DNA of 64,000 nucleotides from Coliplasma sp045538555 (GCA_045538555.1 JAZSRP010000004.1:95205-159204), one strand, 5' to 3'; numbered from the stretch's first letter, positions 1 to 7,802 are shown. Notes: generated by a model not told the origin, from the sequence alone. Program-made: numbers and translations.

Positions 1-93
1 GAAAGGATTTGATTCTGCCTCTGCTGCTGCAAAAACGGGGAGAGAGAAGCAAAGGAGTGCCAGAATCATGAGTACTGCAAAAAACTTTTTCAT
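1..93 (-). CDS. Secreted protein, N-terminus only (cut by window edge)
   Basis: Thirty-one codons read leftward off the window, beginning MKKFFAVLMILALLCFSLPV and continuing through FAAAEAESNPF. This is a typical signal peptide: two lysines, a hydrophobic core and an Ala-rich cleavage zone near residue 22-24. The start is fixed by AGGAG (101-105, minus strand) seven bases upstream and by a strong promoter at 125-153. The function cannot be told because the mature protein lies outside the window. Confidence 0.75.
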   Translation of the reverse strand, partial: MKKFFAVLMILALLCFSLPVFAAAEAESNPF

Positions 94-124
94 ATCATTT
101 CTCCTTGTATTTGATTTCATTATG

Positions 125-153
125 ATTATACACCTTTTGATTTCCACTGTCAA
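125..153 (-). promoter_or_regulatory. Promoter of the leftward secreted-protein gene
   Basis: On the minus strand TTGACA (148-153) and TATAAT (125-130) are separated by exactly 17 bases. The -35 box overlaps the last codon of the upstream trans-sulfuration gene, so this gene is transcribed independently of it. Confidence 0.75.
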
Positions 154-1265
154 TAAGTCATCTGTTTCAGATCGTCAATAATGTCCGAGTGATGCTCCAG
201 CCCTGCCGAAAGCCGAAAGAGCCGGCAGTTGATTCCCAACTTGTCTTTTTCTTTCTGTGTGAGTGTTGCGTGAGTCTGTGTCAAGGGGTGGGTCATGAGG
301 GTATGCGGTCCCCCCAGACTCTCGGCAAACCGTATGATCGAACCGCCCTTTTTCAGTTTTTTTGCGGTTTTGTCGTCTTGTGTATAAAAAGATATTATGC
401 CTCCTGCTCCACGTGACTGTTTTTTGCACAGCTCGTATCGGGGATGTGATGGCAGTCCGGGAAACATGACTTTTTCCGCCCATCCGCAGTTCAAAAGATA
501 TTCTGCCAGAGCAAAAGCGTTTTTTTGGTGTCGTTCCATACGCAGGGGCAGGGTTCGGATCCCTCTGAGAACCAGCCAGCAGTCAAAAGGAGAAAGGGCG
601 TTTCCCAGAGTTTTTGAGATAAGCTCCAGCTTTTCCGCAAGCAGGGCATCGTTTACAGCCATCACACCGCTGACCGTGTCGTGATGGCCCGACAGATATT
701 TGGTGGCGGAGTGGATCACAATATCTGCTCCAAGGGAGAGAGGAGTTTGAAAATAAGGGGTCAAAAAGGTGTTGTCAACCGCAAAAAGCGTGCCGTGCTT
801 TTTGCACAAAAATGCAATCAGAGAGATGTCGCACACTTTTATATCAGGGTTTGTGACGCTTTCCGCCAACAGCAGAGCGGCGCCTTTTTTCAGCTGACGC
901 TCCACGTCCTCTCCATCACACATATCGCAAAAAACAAAGTTTATTCCGTATTTTTGAAATATCCTTGACACCAGCCGATGGGTGCCGCCGTACATGCTGT
1001 ATGATACCAGCACTCTGTCCCCCTGCTTCAAAATGGAAAAAAGAGCGTTGATGGCCGCCAGCCCTGAGGAAAAGGCAAATGCACGTGAGGCATTTTCCAA
1101 AGCTGCTACCTGGGATTCGAGAGCGTGCCTTGTGGGGTTTTGGCACCGTGAATATGAAAAATCCGATCCCTCAAACGTGGATGTCTGAAAAATAGGAAAG
1201 CTCACTGCGCCTTCATAGGAGCATCTGCCATCGCCGTGGATGGCTTTTGTGTCAAAATTCTTCAA
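150..1265 (-). CDS. Cys/Met metabolism PLP enzyme (cystathionine gamma-synthase/lyase family)
   Basis: A 371-residue fold-type I PLP enzyme of the trans-sulfuration family, acting in cytosolic sulfur amino-acid metabolism. Seen directly: the N-terminal TKAIHGD segment, the SSGLAAINAL cofactor-phosphate region (about residues 66-75), the VDNTF aspartate region (about 163-167) and the PLP lysine K189 in SATKYLSGHHD. Length is normal for the family. Sequence alone does not separate MetB (cystathionine gamma-synthase) from cystathionine gamma-lyase or methionine gamma-lyase. The start appears to be TTG at 1265, with GGTGAT, part of the 3' arm of the upstream gene's terminator hairpin, as ribosome binding site. 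A cysteine synthase lies 1.6 kb away on the other strand. Confidence 0.85.
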   Translation of the reverse strand: MKNFDTKAIHGDGRCSYEGAVSFPIFQTSTFEGSDFSYSRCQNPTRHALESQVAALENASRAFAFSSGLAAINALFSILKQGDRVLVSYSMYGGTHRLVSRIFQKYGINFVFCDMCDGEDVERQLKKGAALLLAESVTNPDIKVCDISLIAFLCKKHGTLFAVDNTFLTPYFQTPLSLGADIVIHSATKYLSGHHDTVSGVMAVNDALLAEKLELISKTLGNALSPFDCWLVLRGIRTLPLRMERHQKNAFALAEYLLNCGWAEKVMFPGLPSHPRYELCKKQSRGAGGIISFYTQDDKTAKKLKKGGSIIRFAESLGGPHTLMTHPLTQTHATLTQKEKDKLGINCRLFRLSAGLEHHSDIIDDLKQMTY

Positions 1266-1305
1266 AAAACATCACCCATGGGAGTATATGCTTCCATGGG
1301 TGATG
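1264..1305 (-). terminator. Intrinsic terminator after the CDF transporter
   Basis: A perfect 12-bp stem (1270-1281 with 1294-1305, arm CATCACCCATGG) with a 12-base loop, followed on the minus strand by six T. It runs straight into the TTG start of the next leftward gene. Confidence 0.75.
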
Positions 1306-1310
1306 ATGGT

Positions 1311-2477
1311 TCAGGAATAACCTCTGTCAATCTTTATGACACAGCGGTAATCGGGGTTTTTTGCGGTCACCGCCAGTGAAATGCTTTTTGATACCACGTC
1401 CTCGTCAAGAAGGGAGTCCGAGGGGATCACCACGTCAAAAATGACGTTTGTATGGGTCTGTCCGGGAACGATACGAAAATCGTGCGCAGTGAGCTTTTGA
1501 TCAATTTCTGCCAGATGCTTTTCCACCGTGTCCCGCAGCTCCACCAGCCGCTCATCCCGGGTGTCTATGGGATCCATGTGTATCACTGCTTCACAGCCAA
1601 ACTTTTCTTTTATCTCCAGCTCCACGTTGTCAATAACGTCGTGGACAAAGAGCATATCCTCCTCCACGGGAACCTCTGCATGAAGACTGACAAACTGTCT
1701 TCCGGGACCATAGTCATGCAGGATGAGATCGTGGATTTTTATGATGGGGTGGTGTGACAGCACCAGTTTTTCCATCTCTGACACCAGTTCTCTGTCCGGA
1801 GGTGTTCCCAGCAACGGCTCAATGGTCTCTTTTGCGGCACGGAACCCCGAAAACAGTATAAACCCTGCCACCGCAAGTCCCATCCAGCCGTCAATGGTAA
1901 TTTCAAAAAAACGGGAAACCAAAAGGGACACAAAAACAGCACCCGTTGCAGCCACGTCACCGATACTGTCGGATGCGGTGGCAAGCATTGCGGCGGAGGC
2001 GATTCTTTTTCCGATGCGTCGGTTGTAAAAAAACATATAGAGCTTTACTGCCATGGATACGGCAAGTATCACGGCGGGGACGATGCCAAATGACACGGAG
2101 ACAGGATCCTTGATGGAATTGACAGAGGATAGAGCCAGCTCAAATCCCATGACAAATATCAGCATGGAAACCACAAGACCGGATATGTATTCCAACCGCC
2201 CGTGTCCAAAAGGATGCTCCGGGTCCGGCTTTTTTCCCGCCAGCCGAAATCCGATCATGGTCACCAGTGAGCTTCCTGCGTCGGAAATGTTGTTGACTGC
2301 GTCTGCGGTGACCGCAATGGAGCCGGTAATAAGTCCCACAAACAGCTTGAGCCCAAATAAAAACACGTTGAGCAATATTCCGCAGGCGCCGCAGAGAATG
2401 CCGTATTTTTGCCTGACACCGGGGGAGGAAAAATCGTTTTGGTCTTTTATAAAAAATCTTGCCAACAGCTTGATCAA
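1311..2477 (-). CDS. Cation diffusion facilitator (CDF) family transporter
   Basis: A 388-residue inner-membrane divalent-cation/proton antiporter of the CDF family, which exports Zn, Mn, Fe or Co. Family marks: the DAVNNISDAGSS segment in TM2 (about residues 58-69), the HPFGHGRLEY loop (about 87-96), a DSIGD metal-site repeat in TM5 (about 171-175) and a cytoplasmic C-terminal domain with HAEVP and HMDP histidines. Substrate is not evident. Start is TTG at 2477 after an AGGAG site. Ends at its own terminator hairpin. Confidence 0.9.
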   Translation of the reverse strand: MIKLLARFFIKDQNDFSSPGVRQKYGILCGACGILLNVFLFGLKLFVGLITGSIAVTADAVNNISDAGSSLVTMIGFRLAGKKPDPEHPFGHGRLEYISGLVVSMLIFVMGFELALSSVNSIKDPVSVSFGIVPAVILAVSMAVKLYMFFYNRRIGKRIASAAMLATASDSIGDVAATGAVFVSLLVSRFFEITIDGWMGLAVAGFILFSGFRAAKETIEPLLGTPPDRELVSEMEKLVLSHHPIIKIHDLILHDYGPGRQFVSLHAEVPVEEDMLFVHDVIDNVELEIKEKFGCEAVIHMDPIDTRDERLVELRDTVEKHLAEIDQKLTAHDFRIVPGQTHTNVIFDVVIPSDSLLDEDVVSKSISLAVTAKNPDYRCVIKIDRGYS

Positions 2478-2522
2478 AAAATCACAGCTCCTTTTTTGCT
2501 TTTTGAAAAAATGTTTTGCGGG

Positions 2523-2738
2523 TTACTTTTTTGTTTTTCTTTTTATCAAAAAAGCCCACAATGCCAAACATGCGATACAAACTGATGCCAAAGCAGAATA
2601 TACTGCCACTCGCAAAGCGGTCATGTCTTTGTCCTTTGGCACAAAATCATCCGCCTGTGCGGATGCCGGCAGGGAAAGAGCGCAGATGGCCAAAGCCAAA
2701 AGGATGCAGAAAAACAAAACCGCGCATTTTTTTGACAT
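2523..2738 (-). CDS. Small exported single-span protein, unknown function
   Basis: 71 residues. An N-terminal signal-like hydrophobic segment (about residues 4-28, ending SLPASAQA) is followed by a short polar stretch and a second hydrophobic segment (about 43-64) with a KRKTKK tail, so the mature product would be a short extracellular peptide anchored by a C-terminal helix. GGGAGGG lies seven bases before ATG and a promoter lies at 2770-2798, which makes the gene believable despite its size. I recognise no family. The CDF gene follows 45 bases downstream. Confidence 0.6.
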   Translation of the reverse strand: MSKKCAVLFFCILLALAICALSLPASAQADDFVPKDKDMTALRVAVYSALASVCIACLALWAFLIKRKTKK

Positions 2739-2769
2739 TTTTCATCCCTCCCGTTGTTTTTGTCAAATC

Positions 2770-2798
2770 ATTATACACCCAAAAAACCAAAAATGCAA
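2770..2798 (-). promoter_or_regulatory. Promoter for the small membrane protein (and perhaps the CDF gene)
   Basis: Minus-strand TTGCAT (2793-2798), 17-base spacer, TATAAT (2770-2775). Back to back with the rightward cysteine synthase promoter. Confidence 0.55.
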
Positions 2799-2806
2799 TT
2801 TTTTTG

Positions 2807-2835
2807 TTGCCAAGAATAATACGATGAGGTATAAT
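2807..2835 (+). promoter_or_regulatory. Promoter of cysK
   Basis: TTGCCA (2807-2812), 17-base spacer, TATAAT (2830-2835), 24 bases before the cysK start. No T-box or SAM leader fits in so short a leader. Confidence 0.65.
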
Positions 2836-2859
2836 AAGCAAGAAACGGAGGACGGGGAA

Positions 2860-3771
2860 ATGAGAATTTTTGAAAATATGATACAGCTTATCGGCAATAC
2901 GCCTCTGGTACGGCTCTCCCGCCTGTGCAAAAAATACGGCTGTCCCGTTGCCGTATGCGCCAAAGCAGAGAGATTCAACCCCTGCGGCTCGTCAAAGGAC
3001 AGAGCGGCGCTTTTTATGCTGGAGGAGGCAGAAAAAAACGGCATTCTGACAGCAGACACTGTGGTGGTGGAGGCAACCAGCGGAAATACCGGCGTGGCTC
3101 TTGCGGCAGTTTGTGCGGTAAAAGGCATCAAATGCATCCTCACCATGCCCGAGAATATGTCTCAAGAACGCAGGAAACTGCTGTCTCTGTACGGAGCAGA
3201 GCTGGTGCTCACCCCAAAGGAATCGGGCATGTCCGGCGCGGTGGCTGAGGCAGAGCGTATCTGCAGAGAAAATAAAAATACTTTTATGCCTGAGCAGTTT
3301 TCAAATCCCGCCAACCCAAGGGCTCACTATGAGACCACTGCTCGTGAAATATGGAATGATACCGACGGCAGGATCACAAGTCTTGTGGCGTGTGTGGGAA
3401 GCGGCGGTACTCTGACGGGTATTGCGGGTTTTCTCAAAGAAAAAAATCCCGAGATAAAAATATACGCCGTACAGCCCGAGGCATCGCAGGTGCTGACGGG
3501 AGGCAAGCCCGCACCCCACGGGATCCAGGGCATCGGGGCAAATTTTGTGCCAAAAAATTTTGATTCTTCTCTCTGTGACGGCATACTCTCGGTATCGGAT
3601 TTTGATGCAACGGAATGTGCAAAAGAACTGGCAAAAACCGAGGGATTGCTGTGCGGCATATCATCCGGCGCCGCTGTTGTGGGGGCAATGGAGGTTGCAA
3701 AAAAAGATCCTGACGGGCTCACGGTGTGCATTTTGCCCGATACGGGAGAACGGTATCTCTCTTCACTTTGA
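2860..3771 (+). CDS. cysK: Cysteine synthase (O-acetylserine sulfhydrylase)
   Basis: 303 residues. A PLP-dependent fold-type II enzyme making cysteine from O-acetylserine and sulfide. Visible: IGNTPLVRL (11-19), PLP lysine K46 in NPCGSSKDRAA, the SGNTG substrate loop, the GSGGTLTG phosphate-binding loop and a C-terminal GISSGAA segment. The family usually reads NPGGSVKDR; here the first Gly is Cys, a small oddity next to the cofactor lysine. The long upstream reading-frame extension is not coding: ATG 2860 has GGAGG eight bases upstream. O-phosphoserine use cannot be excluded. Confidence 0.93.
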   Translation: MRIFENMIQLIGNTPLVRLSRLCKKYGCPVAVCAKAERFNPCGSSKDRAALFMLEEAEKNGILTADTVVVEATSGNTGVALAAVCAVKGIKCILTMPENMSQERRKLLSLYGAELVLTPKESGMSGAVAEAERICRENKNTFMPEQFSNPANPRAHYETTAREIWNDTDGRITSLVACVGSGGTLTGIAGFLKEKNPEIKIYAVQPEASQVLTGGKPAPHGIQGIGANFVPKNFDSSLCDGILSVSDFDATECAKELAKTEGLLCGISSGAAVVGAMEVAKKDPDGLTVCILPDTGERYLSSL

Positions 3772-3778
3772 AAAACAT

Positions 3779-3806
3779 AAAAAAGGAGCAGTCAGCTCCT
3801 TTTTTG
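3779..3806. terminator. Bidirectional terminator between cysK and the sirtuin gene
   Basis: Hairpin AAAAGGAGC-agtca-GCTCCTTTT with A and T runs on both sides, placed between two converging genes. Confidence 0.85.
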
Positions 3807-3807
3807 T

Positions 3808-4527
3808 TTATCGGTATGCTTTTCTCAGTATCTTTCCCACAGAATCGTGTATCACAAGCTGTGCGTTGGAGTCAAGAGGTGTCTCATCACGGTTGATGAG
3901 AACGATGGTGCTGCCGTAAAAATATTTTATCAGCGCAGCTGCGGGATAAACGGTGAGAGACGTTCCCGCAACGATGAGCACCTCTGCCTCTTCGATGGCG
4001 CGGATGGCGCCTCTCACGGTGGCATCGTAAAGAGATTCGCCGTAGAGCACCACCTCGGGCTTGACGATCCCGCCGCAGGGGCAACAGGGAACTCCCTGAG
4101 ATTCACGTATAAACTTTTCCGAAAAAGACGCTCCGCATCTTACGCAAAAATTGCGTTTTGCACTTCCGTGCAGTTCAAAAACCTTTTTGCTTCCCGCTTC
4201 CTGATGGAGCCCGTCAATATTTTGGGTGATGATACCCGTCAGCTTTCCCTCGCGCTCCAGCTCCGCCAGAACATAATGGGCATCGTTTGGCTCAATACCC
4301 GTGGCAAGCATCTGATTGCGGTAAAAATCAAAAAACTCCATTGGGTGGGTCACAAAAAAATCGTGGGAGAGCATGGTTTCGGGCGGGTACTTGAATTTTT
4401 GGTTATACAATCCGTCAGCAGAGCGAAAATCCCTTATTCCGCTTTCTGTGGAAACTCCCGCACCGCCAAAAAAGCAGATTTTGTTTGATGAGGCAAGTAT
4501 CTCTCTCAATTTTTGAATCTTTTCCAA
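3808..4527 (-). CDS. cobB: NAD-dependent protein deacylase, sirtuin (Sir2/CobB) family
   Basis: 239 residues. Removes acyl groups from lysine with NAD+ as co-substrate. Motifs: GAGVSTESGIRDFRS (23-37) of the NAD pocket, TQNIDGLH (101-108), catalytic H120 in FELHGS, a four-Cys zinc knuckle (CVRC near 128-131, then CCPC near 149-152) and KPEVVLYGE. Start TTG 4527 is preceded by AAGGTG. It stands alone, so substrates cannot be inferred from context. Confidence 0.92.
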   Translation of the reverse strand: MEKIQKLREILASSNKICFFGGAGVSTESGIRDFRSADGLYNQKFKYPPETMLSHDFFVTHPMEFFDFYRNQMLATGIEPNDAHYVLAELEREGKLTGIITQNIDGLHQEAGSKKVFELHGSAKRNFCVRCGASFSEKFIRESQGVPCCPCGGIVKPEVVLYGESLYDATVRGAIRAIEEAEVLIVAGTSLTVYPAAALIKYFYGSTIVLINRDETPLDSNAQLVIHDSVGKILRKAYR

Positions 4528-4602
4528 GGTTGCACCTTCTTTCCTTTCTATTATACCAAAAACCTTGCCCGCCTTGCAACACCAAAAAACAAAAAAGTGT
4601 TG

Positions 4603-4631
4603 TTGACAAAGGGAACGATAAACTTTATAAT
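4603..4631 (+). promoter_or_regulatory. Consensus promoter of the metal-binding lipoprotein gene
   Basis: TTGACA (4603-4608), exactly 17 bases, TATAAT (4626-4631). Such a perfect promoter would be expected to need repression; I see no clear Zur or MntR operator. Confidence 0.85.
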
Positions 4632-4685
4632 AGCAGTAATAATATTGAAGAAAAAGAGTCCCCCGGGGCTTTTTGTGAGGAAATG

Positions 4686-5684
4686 ATGAAAAGGGCTTTT
4701 GTGATTGTACTGGCGGTTTTGTTTCTCATTCCGCTGGTGTCCTGCAAGGATACGTCAGAGGTCAGCGAGACAGCCGGCGATGCTGTTTCCGATGACGGAC
4801 GTCTCAAGGTGTACACCACGGTTTTTGTAGCGTATGATTTTGCCACACGTATCTGCGGAGAACTGGCCAACGTTCAGTGGCTTTTGGCTCCCGGTATCGA
4901 CCCCCACAGCTATCAGCCCGGCGGCACTACAATGGCACTGCTGGGACAGGCGGATCTTGTTGTGGTGACAGGCGGAAGAATGGACAGTTGGGCAGAGCAG
5001 GTGGTGTCCATGACCCCTGCGGATATTCAGCTATTCAAAATGTCGGATTACGGCGCACGGCTTGAGTATAGGGATCAGACCTCCGGTGCGGCAGAAGATC
5101 ACAGCCACAATCACGATCATGATCATGATCATGATGCCTCCGCTCCTGCATCCCAAAACATCAACGGCCACGTCTGGACCTCTCCAAAAAATTGTGCTGA
5201 AATCGTGGAGTACCTCTGCAGATGCATTTCCACTCTTGACCCCGACAACGCAAATACATACCGCAAAAACGCCGATGAGTTCAAAAAAGAGCTCCTTGCG
5301 CTTCATGAGGAATACAAAAAAACCGTAGATGAGGGAAATGTGCACGTTCTTGCTTTCTCCGACGGATGTGCATTTGATTATATGGTCGGTGAGTACGTTT
5401 TGCCCTATCATTCTGTTTTGGCTTATTGCGGCAGAGACAGAAAAGCAAACGATACTGCCGTTGCCATAGTCAGCTCCGAGATCAACAAGGCGGGCATCCC
5501 CGTCATATTCTATGACGAACTGTCTGACCAAAAAAACGCAGACAGCATCTGCGAAAAAACAAAAGCAAAAAAACTGCTGCTCCACGGTTGCCACACCGTC
5601 ACCCAACAGCAGTTTGACGACGGGGTCACCTATCTTGACCTCATGCGTCAAAATCTTGAAAACCTCAGGCAGGCAGTCAACTGA
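4686..5684 (+). CDS. Metal ABC transporter substrate-binding lipoprotein (ZnuA/TroA type)
   Basis: 332 residues. Extracellular, lipid-anchored receptor for Zn or Mn uptake. Signal peptide with lipobox LVSC (Cys20), metal ligand His in GIDPHSYQP, and a His/Asp-rich loop (HSHNHDHDHDHD, about residues 139-150) typical of zinc receptors. Two adjacent ATGs exist (4683, 4686); the second gives better spacing from GTGAGG. No permease or ATPase gene follows, so the rest of the transporter must be elsewhere. The region after the His loop (HVWTSPKNCAEIVEYL) matches the family, but several usual C-terminal ligands are not obvious. Confidence 0.88.
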   Translation: MKRAFVIVLAVLFLIPLVSCKDTSEVSETAGDAVSDDGRLKVYTTVFVAYDFATRICGELANVQWLLAPGIDPHSYQPGGTTMALLGQADLVVVTGGRMDSWAEQVVSMTPADIQLFKMSDYGARLEYRDQTSGAAEDHSHNHDHDHDHDASAPASQNINGHVWTSPKNCAEIVEYLCRCISTLDPDNANTYRKNADEFKKELLALHEEYKKTVDEGNVHVLAFSDGCAFDYMVGEYVLPYHSVLAYCGRDRKANDTAVAIVSSEINKAGIPVIFYDELSDQKNADSICEKTKAKKLLLHGCHTVTQQQFDDGVTYLDLMRQNLENLRQAVN

Positions 5685-5693
5685 AAGAATACA

Positions 5694-5747
5694 AAAAACG
5701 CGTTGCCGGCGAGACTTCCTTATGGGACGTCCCGCCGGCACAGCGTT
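5694..5747 (-). terminator. Terminator of the MBL-fold hydrolase gene
   Basis: Stem TGCCGGCG/CGCCGGCA (5704-5711 with 5733-5740) extended by AACGC/GCGTT, with a six-T run on the minus strand at 5694-5699. It may also end the rightward lipoprotein transcript. Confidence 0.7.
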
Positions 5748-5749
5748 AA

Positions 5750-6382
5750 TTATTTTCCAAAAATCTTGAGATAAGGGTTGTTCCTCCGCTCGTCGGACAG
5801 GGTGGACGCCTCGTCATGTCCGGGCAAAACCTCATAGTCACCGGGCAGATCGTACAGCCGCTTGAGAGAACGTGTCAGCATCTCCTCGTCGCCGCCAAAA
5901 TCCGTGGTGCCGATACTGTTTTTAAACAGCGTGTCTCCCGTAAAAAGCATACCGTCAAAATCAAAGCAGACGCTTCCTTTTGTGTGTCCGGGAGTGTGGA
6001 AAACATAAAACTCAAAATTGCCCACCTTGTAGCTGCCCTCTTTGTCAAAAAAGATCTCCGCCTGGTCAAAAGGTCGTGGATCATATGGTATCATGGAACT
6101 GAAAGCGTCTCGCTCGGTGAGATAATGTGCGTCCAGCCGATGGATGCAGACGGGAATATTGTGGGATCTCAGATCACCCACAGCAAGAATGTGGTCAAAA
6201 TGGCCGTGAGTGAGCAGAATGGCACGGCAGCAGGCATCCATACGGTGCAGCGCATCCTGAATCACCGTCAGGTCTCCGCCGGGATCGATCACAAGAGCAT
6301 CCCGTGACTGCCTGTCCTTGACAATATAACAGTTGGTGGAAAGCATACCCACGCACACCTTTTTTACAACAACGCCCTCCAT
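5750..6382 (-). CDS. Metallo-beta-lactamase-fold hydrolase (glyoxalase II-like)
   Basis: 210 residues. Binuclear-zinc hydrolase fold: LTHGHFDHI (the HxHxDH motif, about residues 58-66), later metal ligands in FHTPGHTKGS and LFTGDTLF, and a C-terminal PGHDEAST. Small stand-alone proteins of this type act on thioesters such as S-lactoylglutathione analogues or on other esters; the substrate is not known here. Start ATG 6382 has AGGAGG upstream. Monocistronic, converging on the lipoprotein gene. Confidence 0.88.
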   Translation of the reverse strand: MEGVVVKKVCVGMLSTNCYIVKDRQSRDALVIDPGGDLTVIQDALHRMDACCRAILLTHGHFDHILAVGDLRSHNIPVCIHRLDAHYLTERDAFSSMIPYDPRPFDQAEIFFDKEGSYKVGNFEFYVFHTPGHTKGSVCFDFDGMLFTGDTLFKNSIGTTDFGGDEEMLTRSLKRLYDLPGDYEVLPGHDEASTLSDERRNNPYLKIFGK

Positions 6383-6508
6383 TGTGTCCTCCTATGGTTG
6401 AAAACCGGATTACTTTATTCATATAATATCATGTTTTTTTGCGGTTGTAAATCAAAAATACAAAATAAAGTGCAGTGAAAAAACAAAAAAGTTTTTTTAA
6501 AAACCCTA

Positions 6509-6537
6509 TTGATTTTTGGTTCTGTATATGATAGAAT
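6509..6537 (+). promoter_or_regulatory. Promoter of tRNA-Val
   Basis: TTGATT (6509-6514), 17 bases, TAGAAT (6532-6537), ending 20 bases before the tRNA. Confidence 0.65.
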
Positions 6538-6557
6538 AGCCGAGCAAAAAATAATAT

Positions 6558-6634
6558 GTGGGTGTAGCTCAGTTGGTTAGAGCACTTGCTTGACATGCAA
6601 GGGGTCGTTGGTTCAAGTCCATTCATCCACACCA
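6558..6634 (+). tRNA. tRNA-Val (anticodon GAC)
   Basis: 77 bases with encoded CCA. Acceptor GTGGGTG pairs with CATCCAC (one G-U), the D-arm has AGCTCAGTTGGTTAGAGC, the anticodon stem CTTGC/GCAAG closes loop TTGACAT with GAC at 6592-6594, and the T-arm is GGTTCAAGTCC. Confidence 0.95.
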
Positions 6635-6635
6635 G

Positions 6636-6676
6636 AAAAGAACCCACATTTGTCTACGACAAGTGTGGGTTCTTTT
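6636..6676 (+). terminator. Terminator of tRNA-Val
   Basis: Long near-perfect hairpin AAAAGAACCCACA-TTTGTC-tac-GACAAG-TGTGGGTTCTTTT directly after the CCA end. Confidence 0.85.
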
Positions 6677-6840
6677 CAACTAAATCCACCCTATCGGGTG
6701 GGTGAAATCATCTTCGATGATGAAATCCCCTACGGGGATGAAATCCGCCTTGACGGCGGGCGGGTGGATTTAATTTCATCTGCGAAGCAGATTTCATCCG
6801 AGCGGAGTGAGGATTTCATCGCGCCCCGCGCGATTTCATT
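6677..6840. repeat. Hairpin-array repeat, copy 1
   Basis: A run of short stem-loops separated by the constant word GATGAAATC (later its complement GATTTCATC). The first 101 bases (6677-6777) form a module bounded by inverted ends CAACTAAATCCACCC and GGGTGGATTTAATTTC. Inside are CCACCC-tat-CGGGTGG, CATC-ttc-GATG, CCCC-tac-GGGG and CCGCC-ttga-CGGCGG. Two or three more hairpins follow in reverse orientation. It is homologous, in inverted orientation, to the module at 7934-8036. The apparent open reading frame through it is an artefact of the repeat. Confidence 0.8.
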
Positions 6841-6860
6841 GAACATCTAACCAAACAACA

Positions 6861-6894
6861 AAAACCGATTTGACGTAAAAATCAAATCGGTTTT
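6861..6894. terminator. Strong hairpin AAAACCGATTTGA/TCAAATCGGTTTT
   Basis: A perfect 13-bp stem with an eight-base loop, flanked by A and T runs, able to terminate in either direction. A second hairpin with the same CCGATT arm sits at 6922-6964. Confidence 0.6.
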
Positions 6895-6921
6895 ATTTTT
6901 AAAAAAACCGCCCAACAACAG

Positions 6922-6964
6922 AAAAAACCGATTCAAAAGGTGAAAAATCCTCTCAAATCGGTTC
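6922..6964 (-). terminator. Terminator of the XRE regulator gene
   Basis: Minus-strand stem AACCGATT/AATCGGTT (with inner AGG/CCT pairing) followed by six T, 35 bases past the stop codon. Confidence 0.65.
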
Positions 6965-6998
6965 CTGAAAGTTGCATGCTGTTTTGTTTGTCGTGGGG

Positions 6999-7319
6999 TC
7001 AGTGATGTTTTGCAGTCAGGTCAAAGACCAGCTGGAGAATGTGCTCTGTCTGGCGGGGGGTGAGCTTTTCCAGCTCCTTTGCCAAGATACGGGTGGATTT
7101 GGGATCCTCTGCATCAAGATTAAAAAACTCTTGAGGAGTAATCTCAAAATAATCACAAATGCAGAAAAATCCGGCAAAAGAGGGAAGGGTACGTCTGTTT
7201 TCGATCTTGTTTACATAGCTCTCACTTTGCCCGAGAGACAAGCTCATATCCCTTGCGGACACACCTTTTTGCAGTCTCAGCTGGGTGATGCGTTTTTGAA
7301 ACCATTCGGAATAATCCAT
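6999..7319 (-). CDS. XRE-family helix-turn-helix transcriptional regulator
   Basis: 106 residues. The N-terminal two-thirds is a Cro/C1-type HTH: KRITQLRLQKGVSARDMSLS (helices 1-2), then LGQSESYVNKIENRRTLPSF (recognition helix and following turn), then a helix ending in ITPQEFF. The C-terminal 35 residues look helical (LEKLTPRQTEHILQLVFDL). Start MDYSEW at 7319 is chosen because GGAGGTGA ends four bases upstream; an in-frame upstream extension lacks a site. It lies alone between hairpin arrays and next to a decayed gene, suggesting a remnant of a small accessory segment. Target unknown. Confidence 0.85.
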   Translation of the reverse strand: MDYSEWFQKRITQLRLQKGVSARDMSLSLGQSESYVNKIENRRTLPSFAGFFCICDYFEITPQEFFNLDAEDPKSTRILAKELEKLTPRQTEHILQLVFDLTAKHH

Positions 7320-7388
7320 CTTGTCACCTCCAATTTCTCTCCAATACAGTATATCTTGACATTTATGAAAATTCAAGATAAATAAGTA

Positions 7389-7766
7389 TCAATTTATGAA
7401 TACCAACGGAAATAAGAGATATAAAATGCAAAAAAGTGAACAAAAATGCCAAAAATTGTAAAATTTAGCAACGTTTTCGGCTCTTTCAAATAAGGAACGA
7501 CCGATTCCGTGGGGTTTGTATTTCTGCCAAACGGCAATGCCCATAATGTTTTTAAGCGGAGGAGAAAAAGTCAAATCATAACTGCAAATACGAACATAGC
7601 CAACCACAATATCATTGCATACAGCCACAAAAATCCTGTCAGTTTCGCTTGATAAAACAGATTTTATGCGTTCTATTGTGTTTTCTAATGGATATACATA
7701 TCCCGTTTCCCGGGAATTAAGTTCCCAAATCCGTTTCGATCGGAAATGTGCGCTTCGTTCCGCCAA
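7389..7766 (-). pseudogene. GNAT N-acetyltransferase fragment, both ends lost
   Basis: The middle of a GNAT protein is clear: IWELNSRETGYVYPLENT, then DRIFVAVCNDIVVGYVRI (beta strands), and IMGIAVWQKYKPHGIGRSLF, the acetyl-CoA loop (family form Q/R-x-x-G-x-G/A). The usual N-terminal strand is missing: the frame opens with an unconvincing TTG at 7766 inside a palindrome. After FERAENVAKF the sequence turns into FYNFWHFCSLFCILYLLF, unlike any GNAT C-terminus. The acetyl-CoA loop also reads KPHG instead of RRHG. I infer a dead gene trimmed at both sides. Confidence 0.7.
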
Positions 7767-7802
7767 ACAGAAACACCACCCGTTGGGTGGTGTTTCTGTT
7801 TG
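7764..7802. repeat. Perfect 18-bp palindromic hairpin
   Basis: CAAACAGAAACACCACCC, a three-base loop, then its exact complement. It abuts the truncated edge of the acetyltransferase fragment. It has terminator strength but weak T runs, and could mark the deletion or insertion junction. Confidence 0.7.

Noticed and set aside
2053..2859. Long N-terminal extension of the cysteine synthase frame
   Set aside because: It crosses the CDF and small-protein genes on the other strand; ATG 2860 has the ribosome site and matches the family start.
5031..5741. Minus-strand frame with a Met/Ile repeat
   Set aside because: Antisense of the His/Asp-rich loop of the metal-binding lipoprotein.
6677..6840. CRISPR array
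   Set aside because: The constant words are only about 9 bases, the intervening parts are self-complementary hairpins of unequal length, and no cas genes are near.
6590..6850. Short plus-strand frame through tRNA-Val and the hairpin array, and its counterpart on the minus strand at 7717-7977
   Set aside because: Both are translations of the repeat itself (similar GEIRLDGG.VDLISS strings) and have no proper start signals.
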